From: a bacterium 1xD42-87
Lineage (GTDB): Bacteria > Bacillota > Clostridia > Lachnospirales > Lachnospiraceae
Direction: 5' to 3'
DNA length: 64,000 nt
Assembly: GCA_003611805.1 (NCBI GenBank)
Contig: RAYM01000013.1
Location: 1 to 64,000 of the forward strand
A model generated the notes under the pieces. The model was not told where the DNA came from, ran no database searches, and was given only the letters and a program-made list of their open reading frames with translations. Shown here piece after piece: positions 26,623-36,086 of the stretch; position 1 is the stretch's first letter; each line of letters starts with the position of its first letter. Both the position numbers and the translations under genes were made by a program.

Positions 26623-29600
26623 CTGGCACTATTTTGAAAACGAGAGAATATCTTTTCACGGATCAACATTGATCAGCGGAGAAAATACTGCCGGGAAGTC
26701 TACTATACTGGATGCCATACAGTTGGTGCTGACAACAAATACGCGCAGATTTAATGTGGCTGCGAATGAGAAGGGAAACCGTAATCTAAAGGGCTATGTG
26801 CGCTGTAAGATCGGTAATGTGGGGGAGACCTATCTCAGAAAGGATGCGGTGCCTGCCAATGTGGCGCTGGAATTTTATGAGGAGAAGGGAGACCGCTATT
26901 TTGTGATCGGCGTGCATATGCTCTCCGCTGATGAGGAGAGTCAGGTGGTCACCCGTTGGTATATGGAGGAGTGCCGGCTGGAGGATCTCTCTTTCATGGC
27001 AGACGGGCATGCCGCTCTTGCGGATGAGTTCCGGGTCAAAAATAAGAAAATTACCTATATCGATCAGAAAAATGCGGCAAGAGATCGGTTTAAACGCAGA
27101 CTTGGCAATCTGGACGACAAGTTTTTCGATATTATTCCAAAGTCATTGGCGTTTAAGCCCATGGATCATGTGAAAGAATTTATCAATAAATTTGTATTGT
27201 CAGAGGCGCGGGTTGATGTGGTTTCCCTACGGGAGAATATTGAGACGCTCAGCGAGCTGGAGAGTATTCTGGCTGTTTCCAGAAGGCAGCAGGAGGCGCT
27301 GGAGAAAATTCTTGGAAAATATGGGGAGATTGAGGAGAAAGATCACAGCATTCTGGTCAATGATATTCTGCTGGATCTTGCCAGGCGGGATGCGGCGAAA
27401 TTGGAGATGGAGGAGCTGGAAAAGCGCATTCGCCTGAATGGACAGGCTTTGGAATCCGACAGGGAAAGCTCGACAGAACTGGAAAAGCAGATCACAGCGC
27501 TGGACAGCCAGATTCTTGCCATCAATGTGGACAAAGAATCTAACCATTCCAATCGTATGCGGGAGCAGGCACAAAGACGGATTGATGAGTTGAAGCGGGA
27601 TATTGACGGCAAAAACGAGGACAATAAAAAACTCGCATTTCAGATTCGCTGTCTGATGAATTATCTGAACGATCTGGCAAAGCTTGAATACCGACCGGTT
27701 ACCCGCCGCGAGGCAGAACTGCTTGGCAAGGCGGGAGAGTCTGACGGAGGGGCGGCAGCGGACGGCGGAAAAGCGCAGATTGTGGAGCGACTGGAGACTT
27801 TTGCGAGGAAGGAACAGATCGAACTGCAGGAAAAGGGCGTCCTGTTGAAAGCGGAAATGAAGCACGTCTCAGATGAGATTGAGGAATGTCAGGGGCGCCT
27901 TAAAAATCTGGAAAAGAGAGTGCTTCCCTATCCGGAGTACGCGAGAAAACTGAAGGAACTGGTGGAAAAGGAATTTGCACGCAGGGGAATCCGCTCCACC
28001 GTGTATTTTTTGTCGGAGCTTTTGGAGATTACGGATCATACGTGGAATAATGCCATAGAGGGGTATCTCAACACGCAGAAGTTTTATCTGGTGGTGGAGC
28101 CCGAGTATTATGTTGTGGCGCTGGAGGTCTATGACAGAAACCGAAAACAGATTCACACGGCAGGTATTATCAATACCCGCAAAATTCCAACGGGACATGA
28201 GCCGGATCAGGATTCGCTTGCCGCGGTTGTAAAAAGCGAGAACCGCTACGCCAAGGCATACGCGGATTATATTTTAGGACGGGTGAAGCGGTGCGCGGAT
28301 GTGCATGAACTGGAGGAGCACGCCATTGCCATGACACCGGACTGTATGCTCTATCAGGGCTATGTGGTCAGACATTTGAACCCTAGGGATTACGAGAATC
28401 CTTTTATCGGACAGAATGCATACCGGGTGCAGATCGGGAATGTGAGACGCCAGATTGAGGAGAAAGTACAGAAACGAAGCAGCCTCAGGGAGCAGATAAG
28501 TATTTATGATGCGGTGCTGGAGAGCGGAAGACAGGTGAATCTTGAGGTGCTTAGGCTATATCTTAATGTGCCGGAAGTGCTGCGGGATTTGCAGGATCAA
28601 TTAACGGTGGCCAGAATTGACTTAAAGGAGGCTGAGAGTGATCCGACATTGATTGAGCTGAACATAAAGTTGGAGGGCAAGGAAAAAGAGCGGCATGACA
28701 AGCGACAGCAGCAGAAAGCTTTGGAAAAAGAGATAGTCCGTCTGGAGGAGCAGATCGGGTCACGGCAAAACGCGGTAAAAGAAAAAAATCGGGAATATGA
28801 AGCGATACGGGAGGCGTTGGAGAGAAAGTCGGACGAGGAAGGGCTTGCTTACCGGGAAGCGGATGAAAAGTACCGCCAGAACCGGAAGAGTAAGCAGCCG
28901 GGAACCATCGCGGAGAATTATGCGCCCCGTGGGCAGCAGCTTTTAAATGAAAGAGAAAGGCTGTTAAACGGTGCTGAGGGATTGTATGGACTGCAGATGC
29001 GCTTCAATCAGGAATTTGCGGCGGATTTTGTGACAGGACTTACGGGCATCCCGGATTACAGGGAGGCGTTGCAGAAGCTTAAGGGTGTGGAGATTGTCCG
29101 CTATGAGGAAAAACTGATGGCTGCCAAGGAGGACTGCGAGCAGATTTTCAGAAGCGATTTTCTCTCTAAGATGAAGGAAAATATCGAGGGCGCCAAGAAC
29201 GAGTTCCGCAGTCTGAACAAGGCGCTCGACAGTATTTATTACGGGGATGACAGCTACCGGTTCAAGATCACGTTTGACAAGAGAAAAGAGGGACTCTATA
29301 AAATGATAACCTCCGAGAACAATCAGGAGGGGATCAACCTCTGGACCAGCGCTTTTGAAGAGGAATATCGGGAGGAGATGTCTGACCTGTTTGAAAAGCT
29401 GATGACAAAGGACGATAACGGGCAGAAGATAGTAGAGGAGTACACAGACTACCGCTCTTATCTGGATTATGATATTGAGATTCACAAGCGGGACGGTTCC
29501 GTGCAGCGGTTCTCGGACATTTATGGGGAGAAGAGCGGAAGCGAGACACAGGTGCCCTATTATGTAGCCATTGCGGCGTCCTTTTATCAGCTTTACCGAT

Positions 29601-29818
29601 ACGGGAACAGTGTGCGGATCATGCTGCTGGATGAGGCTTTTGACAAGATGGACGACGAGAGAATCCAGTCTATGATGGACTTTTTTAACGGATTGGGGCT
29701 GCAGGTGATCCTTGCCACTCCGCCCGCGAAAATAGAGGTGATCGGAGAGAAGGTAGGAACCGTTTTAACCGCGATCCGGGTGGGGCAGAGCAGCATTGTG
29801 GAGGAGTATGATTTGTGA
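26579..29818 (+). CDS. jetC: Wadjet SMC-like ATPase JetC
   Basis: ATG 26579 is selected because AGGAGG at 26565-26570 is 8 bases upstream; an in-frame ATG at 26561 precedes that RBS. The 1079-residue protein has Walker A SGENTAGKSTILDAI near 34-42, long coiled coils, a mid-protein hinge region (about 440-620) and C-terminal signature-like GEKSGSETQ and Walker B MLLDEAFDKMD near 1016. This is the MukB-like motor of the complex that extrudes DNA. The stop TGA overlaps the jetD start by one base. All ATPase motifs look intact, so the system is probably functional. Confidence 0.93.
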   Translation: MENQKKILTRVQLINWHYFENERISFHGSTLISGENTAGKSTILDAIQLVLTTNTRRFNVAANEKGNRNLKGYVRCKIGNVGETYLRKDAVPANVALEFYEEKGDRYFVIGVHMLSADEESQVVTRWYMEECRLEDLSFMADGHAALADEFRVKNKKITYIDQKNAARDRFKRRLGNLDDKFFDIIPKSLAFKPMDHVKEFINKFVLSEARVDVVSLRENIETLSELESILAVSRRQQEALEKILGKYGEIEEKDHSILVNDILLDLARRDAAKLEMEELEKRIRLNGQALESDRESSTELEKQITALDSQILAINVDKESNHSNRMREQAQRRIDELKRDIDGKNEDNKKLAFQIRCLMNYLNDLAKLEYRPVTRREAELLGKAGESDGGAAADGGKAQIVERLETFARKEQIELQEKGVLLKAEMKHVSDEIEECQGRLKNLEKRVLPYPEYARKLKELVEKEFARRGIRSTVYFLSELLEITDHTWNNAIEGYLNTQKFYLVVEPEYYVVALEVYDRNRKQIHTAGIINTRKIPTGHEPDQDSLAAVVKSENRYAKAYADYILGRVKRCADVHELEEHAIAMTPDCMLYQGYVVRHLNPRDYENPFIGQNAYRVQIGNVRRQIEEKVQKRSSLREQISIYDAVLESGRQVNLEVLRLYLNVPEVLRDLQDQLTVARIDLKEAESDPTLIELNIKLEGKEKERHDKRQQQKALEKEIVRLEEQIGSRQNAVKEKNREYEAIREALERKSDEEGLAYREADEKYRQNRKSKQPGTIAENYAPRGQQLLNERERLLNGAEGLYGLQMRFNQEFAADFVTGLTGIPDYREALQKLKGVEIVRYEEKLMAAKEDCEQIFRSDFLSKMKENIEGAKNEFRSLNKALDSIYYGDDSYRFKITFDKRKEGLYKMITSENNQEGINLWTSAFEEEYREEMSDLFEKLMTKDDNGQKIVEEYTDYRSYLDYDIEIHKRDGSVQRFSDIYGEKSGSETQVPYYVAIAASFYQLYRYGNSVRIMLLDEAFDKMDDERIQSMMDFFNGLGLQVILATPPAKIEVIGEKVGTVLTAIRVGQSSIVEEYDL

Positions 29819-31113
29819 TGGGCGGACAGAACAGACCAAATCAATTGCAGAGGAAGGTTTTGGAGCAGCTTTTGGACGCCTATGAAAAGAGTAAGACTTT
29901 TCAGGGCGGGAATCAGGTGAAGCAAAGCTTTTCGGTACAGATCGGGAAAATTTTTCCCAGATATCAGGATGATGCGGAGTATGATTACTTTTGTCAGGTG
30001 AACGAATCCATGGAAGAGCTGTGCGCGTCCGCGCTCGTAGCTGTGGAGCGCGAAAGAAACGGCGTGTTGAAAAAAGTCGTTCTGAATATGGAGAAGCTGG
30101 ATGACTGTTATGCATATCTGGGGAGAACGCCGAGAAGGCAGGAGCAGGAAATGCTGCTTGCCGTCTGGGAGGAGCTGTCTGAGAAACTGTTTGTGGAGCA
30201 TGTGGGAGAGCAGTCCGGGAAAGGCGGAAATGCGGGCGATGAGCTTTTTGAGCCTTTGCGGCGGTACATTACAGCGCAGTATCTCAGGATAGAGAAAAAT
30301 CAGAATGTGGAGTATTACAGCCACAATTTGGAAGAGTACCGGGCGCTTCTTGTGGCGGCGGAGGCTGTGCTGGAGAACCGGGAGGAGATTTTTATCAGGA
30401 ATTTTTCCATAAAAGTGTTTCACGATTCCAAGCGGATGGAACAGCTGGCGGGCAAACTTGCACAGTTGTTGTATCAGTATGGTGAATTTCAGGAGAAGGA
30501 TGCCGTGCTGGAGGAATGCGGCATTGTCCACACGCCTACTTATGTGATGCTGAAAGGAAATGTAAGGCTGATGCTGGGCGGCCAGAAGATAGATTTGTCT
30601 TTGCTGCAGGGTGATATTGCGCTGTCCACAGAATCGCTGAAGGGGCTGCAGGATGTTGCGGTACTTGGAGCGCGTGTGGTAACTGTGGAGAATCTGACGA
30701 GTTTCCATGATTATCCGGCGGGGAAAGATTGCATGATTTATCTGGGCGGGTTTCATAATCAGGTAAAGCGGGATTTTCTCCTGTATTTATATGAGAGAAA
30801 CCGGGAAAAAGAGTATTGTCATTTCGGGGATATCGATGCGGGCGGCTTTTATATTCTGGAGCATTTGAAAAGAAAGACGGGCATCCGTTTCCGGCCGCTT
30901 TATATGGATGTAGAGACATTGCGGCGATATAAAGAGGACAGAAAACCGCTGACGGGGAATGACAGGAAGCGTCTCATGCAGTTGAAAGAGGAATTGGATG
31001 GGCGCGTGGAACAAGGTATGGAGAAAACAGATTACAGGGATGTGATTGATTATATGTTGGAGCATAATTGTAAACTGGAACAGGAAGCAGTCAAGGCTGA
31101 AGTCTTTTCATGA
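29818..31113 (+). CDS. jetD: Wadjet TOPRIM nuclease JetD
   Basis: The start at ATG 29818 shares one base with the jetC stop. The 431-residue product has an N-terminal DUF3322-like arm and a C-terminal DUF2220-type TOPRIM domain: the acidic residue in VENLTSF and the DxD motif in HFGDIDAGGFY near 337, which bind the metal for DNA cleavage. JetD cuts plasmid DNA when the JetABC motor stalls on a small circle. Catalytic residues are present. It is followed after 31 bases by recQ. Confidence 0.92.
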   Translation: MGGQNRPNQLQRKVLEQLLDAYEKSKTFQGGNQVKQSFSVQIGKIFPRYQDDAEYDYFCQVNESMEELCASALVAVERERNGVLKKVVLNMEKLDDCYAYLGRTPRRQEQEMLLAVWEELSEKLFVEHVGEQSGKGGNAGDELFEPLRRYITAQYLRIEKNQNVEYYSHNLEEYRALLVAAEAVLENREEIFIRNFSIKVFHDSKRMEQLAGKLAQLLYQYGEFQEKDAVLEECGIVHTPTYVMLKGNVRLMLGGQKIDLSLLQGDIALSTESLKGLQDVAVLGARVVTVENLTSFHDYPAGKDCMIYLGGFHNQVKRDFLLYLYERNREKEYCHFGDIDAGGFYILEHLKRKTGIRFRPLYMDVETLRRYKEDRKPLTGNDRKRLMQLKEELDGRVEQGMEKTDYRDVIDYMLEHNCKLEQEAVKAEVFS

Positions 31114-31144
31114 TCAAGATGGCAAGTTGTAGAGAAGGATTAAT

Positions 31145-33199
31145 ATGAATGCTGCAGAAATCTTAAAAACATATTTTGGATATGATACTTTCAGAAAAGG
31201 ACAGGAAGATATCATTGCGTCTGTTTTATCGGGGAATGATGCGCTGGCAGTCATGCCTACGGGCGCCGGAAAGTCTATTTGCTATCAAGTGCCGGCGCTG
31301 CTACTCCCAGGTATCACAGTGGTGATTTCGCCGCTGATTTCTCTGATGCAGGATCAGGTGAAGTCTTTGAATGCGGCGGGGATTCACGCGGCATATATCA
31401 ATTCCTCACTGACGGAAAACCAGATATCGAAAGCCCTAAGTCTGGCGGCGCAGGGCATTTATAAGATTATTTATGTCGCGCCTGAACGCTTGGAAAACCC
31501 GGGATTCATGCGGTTTGCGTTAAATGGCAGCATTTCGATGGTGACGGTGGATGAAGCCCATTGTATTTCCCAGTGGGGGCAGGATTTCAGACCGAGTTAT
31601 CTGAAAATCGTTGATTTTATTGAAAGCCTGCCGACAAGACCGATTGTCAGCGCCTTTACAGCCACGGCCACGGAAGAAGTAAAAACGGATATCGAGTGCA
31701 TCCTGAGATTAAGGAATCCCAAGGTAGTTGTGACGGGATTTGACAGGGAAAATCTGTATTACAGTGTGGAGTATGTCGCGGGAAAGAAAAAAGATGACTT
31801 TGTAACGGATTATATGGATAAACATCCTGACGAGAGCGGGATTATTTACTGTGCGACCAGAAAAAATGTGGATAATTTATATGAAAAATTATCTTCCCGG
31901 GGCATTCCGGTGACTGCTTATCATGCCGGGTTGGATAATGGGATCAGAAAGAAGAATCAGGAGGACTTTATCTATGACAGGAAACCTGTCATCGTGGCAA
32001 CTAACGCCTTCGGCATGGGAATTGATAAATCGAATGTGCGGTTTGTCATACACTATAATATGCCGCAGAGTATGGAAAATTATTATCAGGAAGCAGGGCG
32101 CGCGGGGCGCGACGGAGAAAATGCCCGCTGCATTCTTTTGTTTGCGGCGCAGGATGTGATGATCAACAAATTCCTGTTGGACAGAAAGGAATTTGAGGGC
32201 ATGGAGGATGCGGATATAGAGCTGGTACGGCAAAGGGATATCCACAGGCTGCATGTCATGGAGGGCTACTGCAAGACGACGGGGTGCCTCAGAAACTATA
32301 TTTTGGAATATTTTGGTGAGACGACCGGCGCTCCCTGCGACAACTGCGGAAACTGCCACCGGGAATACACAGAGGTTGATATGACCGATGATGCAAAATG
32401 GGTCATCAACTGTATTGCGGAGACAAGAGGAAGATATGGGCAGGCCGTGGTGATCGGGACGCTGGCAGGAGCCAATCGTGCCAGACTGAAGGAAACGGGT
32501 GCTACGGCTTACAGATCTTATGGAGCGTTAGCCCACAGGAGCGATGCGGAAATCCGCAGGCTGATTGCCCATATGCTGGAGGAGGGCTATATTGTTCAGA
32601 CAGACGGAGAGTACAGCGTTCTTCAAATGGGAGACATTCGGGCATTAAGGGAAGAAAATGCCCGCGTTATCATTCGGACATTTGAGGAGCGCAGGGAAGA
32701 CGCTGGCGGGAGCAGACGGAAGACGAAAAGTAAAAGGAGCACAGACTCCCTTACGGCAGCGGGGTTTGAACTGTTTGAAAAGCTTCGTGCGCTGCGGCTT
32801 GAGATCGCGAGGGAGGAAGCGCTGCCGCCGTATATTATATTCAGCGACAAGACGCTGGTTGATATGTGTGCCAAGGCACCCGGGAATCAGCGGGAGATGC
32901 TGGACGTTTCCGGTGTGGGAGAAAATAAATTTTATAAATACGGGCAGAGGTTTCTCGATGCGGTCGGGGCGTTTATGACCGACAATCCCGATGCGGTTCT
33001 CAGCATGGAGCAGGGGGAGGAAGCGTACAGGCAGGAAGAAAGGAAGGCTAATGCGGGGCAGGCATGGACGGAAGACGAAGACCGGAGACTGGCGGAAGAA
33101 TTTGAGGCAGGCATGAAGATAGCAGAAATTGCGAGGGGACATGGACGGACGAATGGCGCGATCAGGGCCAGGTTGAAGAGACAGGGGCTGATGGAATAG
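31145..33199 (+). CDS. recQ: RecQ-type ATP-dependent DNA helicase with a C-terminal helix-turn-helix extension
   Basis: A 684-residue protein: aromatic motif FGYDTFRKGQ, Walker A PTGAGKS near 38, DEAH in TVDEAHCISQWGQDFRP, a second RecA lobe with QEAGRAGRDG, the zinc-binding Cys cluster (CLRNYILEYFGE...CDNCGNC), a winged helix and an HRDC domain (residues about 530-600). It unwinds 3'-5' in recombination and fork repair. Unusually, the last 45 residues (from WTEDEDRRLAEEF to RLKRQGLME) form a SANT/HTH-like unit that could add DNA contacts. It may be co-transcribed with the Wadjet genes (31-base gap), though it is a normal housekeeping enzyme. Confidence 0.93.
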   Translation: MNAAEILKTYFGYDTFRKGQEDIIASVLSGNDALAVMPTGAGKSICYQVPALLLPGITVVISPLISLMQDQVKSLNAAGIHAAYINSSLTENQISKALSLAAQGIYKIIYVAPERLENPGFMRFALNGSISMVTVDEAHCISQWGQDFRPSYLKIVDFIESLPTRPIVSAFTATATEEVKTDIECILRLRNPKVVVTGFDRENLYYSVEYVAGKKKDDFVTDYMDKHPDESGIIYCATRKNVDNLYEKLSSRGIPVTAYHAGLDNGIRKKNQEDFIYDRKPVIVATNAFGMGIDKSNVRFVIHYNMPQSMENYYQEAGRAGRDGENARCILLFAAQDVMINKFLLDRKEFEGMEDADIELVRQRDIHRLHVMEGYCKTTGCLRNYILEYFGETTGAPCDNCGNCHREYTEVDMTDDAKWVINCIAETRGRYGQAVVIGTLAGANRARLKETGATAYRSYGALAHRSDAEIRRLIAHMLEEGYIVQTDGEYSVLQMGDIRALREENARVIIRTFEERREDAGGSRRKTKSKRSTDSLTAAGFELFEKLRALRLEIAREEALPPYIIFSDKTLVDMCAKAPGNQREMLDVSGVGENKFYKYGQRFLDAVGAFMTDNPDAVLSMEQGEEAYRQEERKANAGQAWTEDEDRRLAEEFEAGMKIAEIARGHGRTNGAIRARLKRQGLME

Positions 33200-33257
33200 G
33201 GGCAATAAAAGTTGGTAGAAAGGAAAGCAATAGAACTGACCAAGTGAGGTGATAACT

Positions 33258-33425
33258 TTGGAAAATGAAGTGAATGACTGCGCATTACATACCAGAGAAT
33301 TTCTTATAAACAAATTAGATTATTTGGACGGCGAGCTTTTGGAATTTGTGCCTGCTGGCAACGGGGAAAATGCAGGAAGAAGCTTATATCATTTATGGAT
33401 ATCGATGAAGATTGATGAACAATAG
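33258..33425 (+). CDS. Small protein of 55 residues, unknown
   Basis: A TTG start at 33258 has AGGTGAT 5-6 bases upstream and opens a frame of 55 codons ending TAG. The product starts MENEVNDCALHTREFLINKLDYLDGELLEF, is acidic, has no signal peptide or membrane segment, and matches no family I know. TTG starts with good RBSs are used elsewhere in this window, which makes it credible. It lies in a 338-base gap between recQ and the tautomerase gene, where nothing else was found. It could also be a gene remnant. Confidence 0.4.
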   Translation: MENEVNDCALHTREFLINKLDYLDGELLEFVPAGNGENAGRSLYHLWISMKIDEQ

Positions 33426-33537
33426 AAACGGTCATTATAAATTTTAGGGGAAACGGGTATTTATTTGTGGTAATATAGTGGCAGGCAATATTGTCTCGAT
33501 GCCTGAAAATTACAATCGGAAAGTGAGGAAAACAGTT

Positions 33538-33747
33538 ATGCCATACATTACAGTGGAAAGCGGTGCGTTATCGGATGAACAAAAGGAGGAATTAATCAAG
33601 CGTTTAACGGAGGTGTCCTCTGAGATTATGAAAGTCCCGCAGGAGTTTTTTGTTACTACGATTAAAGAAGTGTCTGATAAAAATTTTGGTATTGGTGGGA
33701 AAACGATTGATAAAGTGAAGGAGGAATATAGGAAGAAACATCAATAA
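33538..33747 (+). CDS. 4-oxalocrotonate tautomerase family protein
   Basis: The start at ATG 33538 gives a 69-residue protein that opens MPYITVESGALSDEQKEELI. After removal of Met the N-terminal Pro is the general base of this family. Length and the ending KTIDKVKEEYRKKH fit small tautomerases, which form hexamers. Arg residues needed for true 4-oxalocrotonate activity are not clear, so it may act on another keto-enol substrate. It stands alone, with GTGAGG as RBS 9 bases upstream; an upstream in-frame ATG would bury the catalytic Pro and is rejected. Confidence 0.88.
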   Translation: MPYITVESGALSDEQKEELIKRLTEVSSEIMKVPQEFFVTTIKEVSDKNFGIGGKTIDKVKEEYRKKHQ

Positions 33748-33781
33748 TTAAGGTTTTGGTGTCGTCGGGATATATGGGCAG

Positions 33782-34276
33782 TTATCCTTTTGTTTCTTTA
33801 CTGAAAACATACCGCAATTCTATTAAGTCTTTTCCGCCCACATTGATCGTAAGGCGCTCGTCATTCCATAAAAAGTCATGTTTCTCATAGAATTTTCTGG
33901 CGCGGTGGTTATCCTCAAAAACCGTCAGATATATGTTGGTATATTGTTGTTCAAAAAGCTTTTCCTTGACGAAAGCAAACAACTGATGACCATAACCCTG
34001 ACCGATCAGATGCGGAAGCACAAAAACGGAAATGATTTCACCCCAGCCCTCAAAGGCGCTGTCCCTTGCGGGGGCGATAGAAGATGTGCCGAGAATGTTT
34101 GTTCCGTCCGTCAATACATAGGCGCCGTTTAACGGCGGCGCCCAGTCGTCTAAATTCATGGTGTCAAGGTAAGGCTGGGGGACAATTCCACGAAAAGCGT
34201 TCTGCCAGCCCAAAATGTAAATTTGTCGTACCTGATTGATGTCTTCTATGGTCATTTCACGGATGAAAGTGTTCAA
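33782..34276 (-). CDS. GNAT-family N-acetyltransferase
   Basis: The 164-residue product shows the GNAT fold: the acetyl-CoA loop in FVLPHLIGQGYGHQLF (about 88-103) and the late NIYLTVFEDNHRARKFYEKHDF stretch. The start codon is TTG at 34276, supported by AGGAG 7-8 bases upstream; it overlaps the stop of degV (TTTTGA), so the two are co-translated. It transfers acetyl groups from acetyl-CoA to an unknown amine in the cytosol. Confidence 0.85.
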   Translation of the reverse strand: MNTFIREMTIEDINQVRQIYILGWQNAFRGIVPQPYLDTMNLDDWAPPLNGAYVLTDGTNILGTSSIAPARDSAFEGWGEIISVFVLPHLIGQGYGHQLFAFVKEKLFEQQYTNIYLTVFEDNHRARKFYEKHDFLWNDERLTINVGGKDLIELRYVFSKETKG

Positions 34277-35196
34277 AATGTTGCTCCTCTTGCAGTTGTC
34301 TGTCCTCTCTCAATAATCCCAAACCCCAACGGATAAGGTCCCGTGTGCACGGCGATGGTTGCGCCGATCTGATAAATGGGTATCTCCTCTATGGCATATC
34401 CCTTTTCGTGCAGGATAGAAAGCGCCTGATCGCGGAAGGCGATTCCCTCCTCACGGTCATAGCCGTATCCGACGGCAATGCTGTAGCATTCGATGCCCAA
34501 AGGGCTGTCCTGCAAGTATTCCAGCAGGAGCGACATCACTTTTTTCAGGGTGCGTTTCCGTCCTCGGTCAAGCCCGGAGGGGAAGATTTCTCCCTGTTTT
34601 AGCGTAATGATGGGACGGATATCCAGCGCGCCACCGGCAAGCGCCGCCACTTTTCCGATTCGGCCGCCGTGTTTCAGGTATTCCATATTTCCTACGGTAA
34701 AGAAAATTCTGCCGGTGCTCTTGATGGCTTCGAGCCGCGCGATGGTATCCTCGTAGCTGACGCCGTGATCCCGCAAGTCTGCTGCTTCCAGAACATACTG
34801 GCCTTGCAGAACGGTATTGATGGTGGCGTCGATCACGGTAATCTGAGCCTGCGGATATTTTTCCAGAATCAGTTCTTTCGCGTTGAGAGCGGACTGCATG
34901 GAACCGCTGAATTTCGTGGTGATGCAGATGCATATGACGGGCGTGTTAGATTCCGCAAAAGGGAGAAAAGCCTCCTCGTAATCCTCGATGGAGGGCATGG
35001 ATGACTTAGGGTATACGCCTTTTTTGTCTACCATCATCTGATAGAAATCCCGGACGGCAATGTCCACTTTTTCCTTATAAGAATGTGTATCATCAAAGGA
35101 AACATAAAAAGGCACGACGGTAATATTTTTCTCCTGTATAAGTTCCGTGGGCAGGTCGCAGGAGCCGTCGCTGATAATGTGAAATGCTTCTCTCAT
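34273..35196 (-). CDS. DegV-family fatty-acid-binding protein
   Basis: ATG 35196 (MREAFHIISDGSCDLP) with AAGGAAG upstream gives 307 residues. The DegV fold is clear: SDGSCDLPTEL at the start, SSMPSIEDYEEAF, the ITTKFSGSMQSA loop and KHGGRIGKVAALAG. DegV/FakB proteins bind a fatty acid and present it to the kinase FakA for phosphorylation and use in phospholipids; no fakA is near. It is upstream of and overlaps the acetyltransferase gene by 4 bases. Confidence 0.9.
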   Translation of the reverse strand: MREAFHIISDGSCDLPTELIQEKNITVVPFYVSFDDTHSYKEKVDIAVRDFYQMMVDKKGVYPKSSMPSIEDYEEAFLPFAESNTPVICICITTKFSGSMQSALNAKELILEKYPQAQITVIDATINTVLQGQYVLEAADLRDHGVSYEDTIARLEAIKSTGRIFFTVGNMEYLKHGGRIGKVAALAGGALDIRPIITLKQGEIFPSGLDRGRKRTLKKVMSLLLEYLQDSPLGIECYSIAVGYGYDREEGIAFRDQALSILHEKGYAIEEIPIYQIGATIAVHTGPYPLGFGIIERGQTTARGATF

Positions 35197-35316
35197 ATCG
35201 AATGTCTTCCTTGCAGTATATATTCCGGCGGGCATCCGAATGTCGGTGCACCGCATGGTTGCTGATATATAGAATACTACGTTTGAGGAGCAAATTCTAT
35301 ATCTTTTTACTTTGTG

Positions 35317-35484
35317 TTATCTGCAAACTTTATTTTTTATTCGCAGGCTTTTTTCAAATTCGGTTATCTGTCCGATCAGTTTTGGGCGCAGTAACAGCAA
35401 TGTCATAATCCCGTCGCGAAAACTGTTCTTGCTTTTAATCTGCATTTGCATGGTTTTGTTAAGTTCTGACCATTCTTTATTCAT
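35317..35484 (-). pseudogene. N-terminal fragment of a DinB-like protein
   Basis: A frame from ATG 35484, with a GGGAGC ribosome binding site, encodes MNKEWSELNKTMQMQIKSK and on to LRPKLIGQITEFEKSL before running into a stop after 55 codons. This resembles the first third of a Firmicutes DinB-like four-helix protein that normally goes on for another 100 or more residues with metal-binding His. The rest is missing, and the next 120 bases before degV hold no gene, so I read it as a truncated remnant. Family assignment rests on recall of similar openings and is moderate. Confidence 0.45.
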
Positions 35485-35680
35485 AGATATGCTCCCTAAA
35501 CAGTAATTAAGTTTTCTGTATTTTAGCATGATGCAGAGTGTATGACAATGAGGCTGTCGCTTTATGAAGGAAAATGATGGTGGTGGTATGTCTAATATTT
35601 TTGTATGGCAGGGGAGGCGGGGTAATGATATAATTCTGATAGTGAATATTAGTATAGCGGCTATAAGAAGGAGAGAAAAC

Positions 35681-35929
35681 ATGGCGTCGGTCACAACGTT
35701 GGGATTAGGCAAAACGATGGAGAAGAAACTGCATTCAGTCGGTATTCACTCGGCTGAAGAATTGACGGAGATGGGAAGCAGACAGGCGGTTTTCCGGCTC
35801 AAAGAACAGTATCCGAGAACCTGCGTTGTCATTCTCTATCACTTGGAAGCCGCTATTCGCGGGTGTGAGATTAGACAGCTCGAAGATGCCTGCAAAGCGG
35901 AGTTGAAAGCGTATTTTAAGCAGTTATAA
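35681..35929 (+). CDS. TfoX C-terminal-domain protein
   Basis: The start at ATG 35681 follows AAGGAG with a 7-base spacer. The 82-residue product MASVTTLGLGKTMEKKLHSVGIHSAEELTEMGSR... is the helix-hairpin-helix-like TfoX C-domain as a stand-alone protein: GLGKTMEKKLxxVGI, then the ELxxMG and AIRG motifs. In proteobacteria TfoX regulates competence, but in Firmicutes these small proteins have no known job; DNA or protein binding is likely. No neighbour shares its strand closely. Confidence 0.85.
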   Translation: MASVTTLGLGKTMEKKLHSVGIHSAEELTEMGSRQAVFRLKEQYPRTCVVILYHLEAAIRGCEIRQLEDACKAELKAYFKQL

Positions 35930-36086
35930 TGATTGACAGATATTTGGGCGCAAAAGAAATTGACACCAAATATGGTACCGCATAGAGTCTGCGCAATTTA
36001 ACTGGGTATCCGATTCGCCATATCGGCATGTGTTTGACGGACTGGAGCAGGTGCATCATCAGATGGAGGAAAGGGACGCATCTTTT

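Noticed and set aside
29593..30756. A 387-codon minus-strand frame opposite jetC and jetD
   Set aside because: Antisense to two intact Wadjet genes and without recognisable motifs.
35936..35992. An 18-codon frame after the TfoX-domain gene
   Set aside because: No ribosome binding site and no structure in the RNA around it that would suggest a leader peptide.
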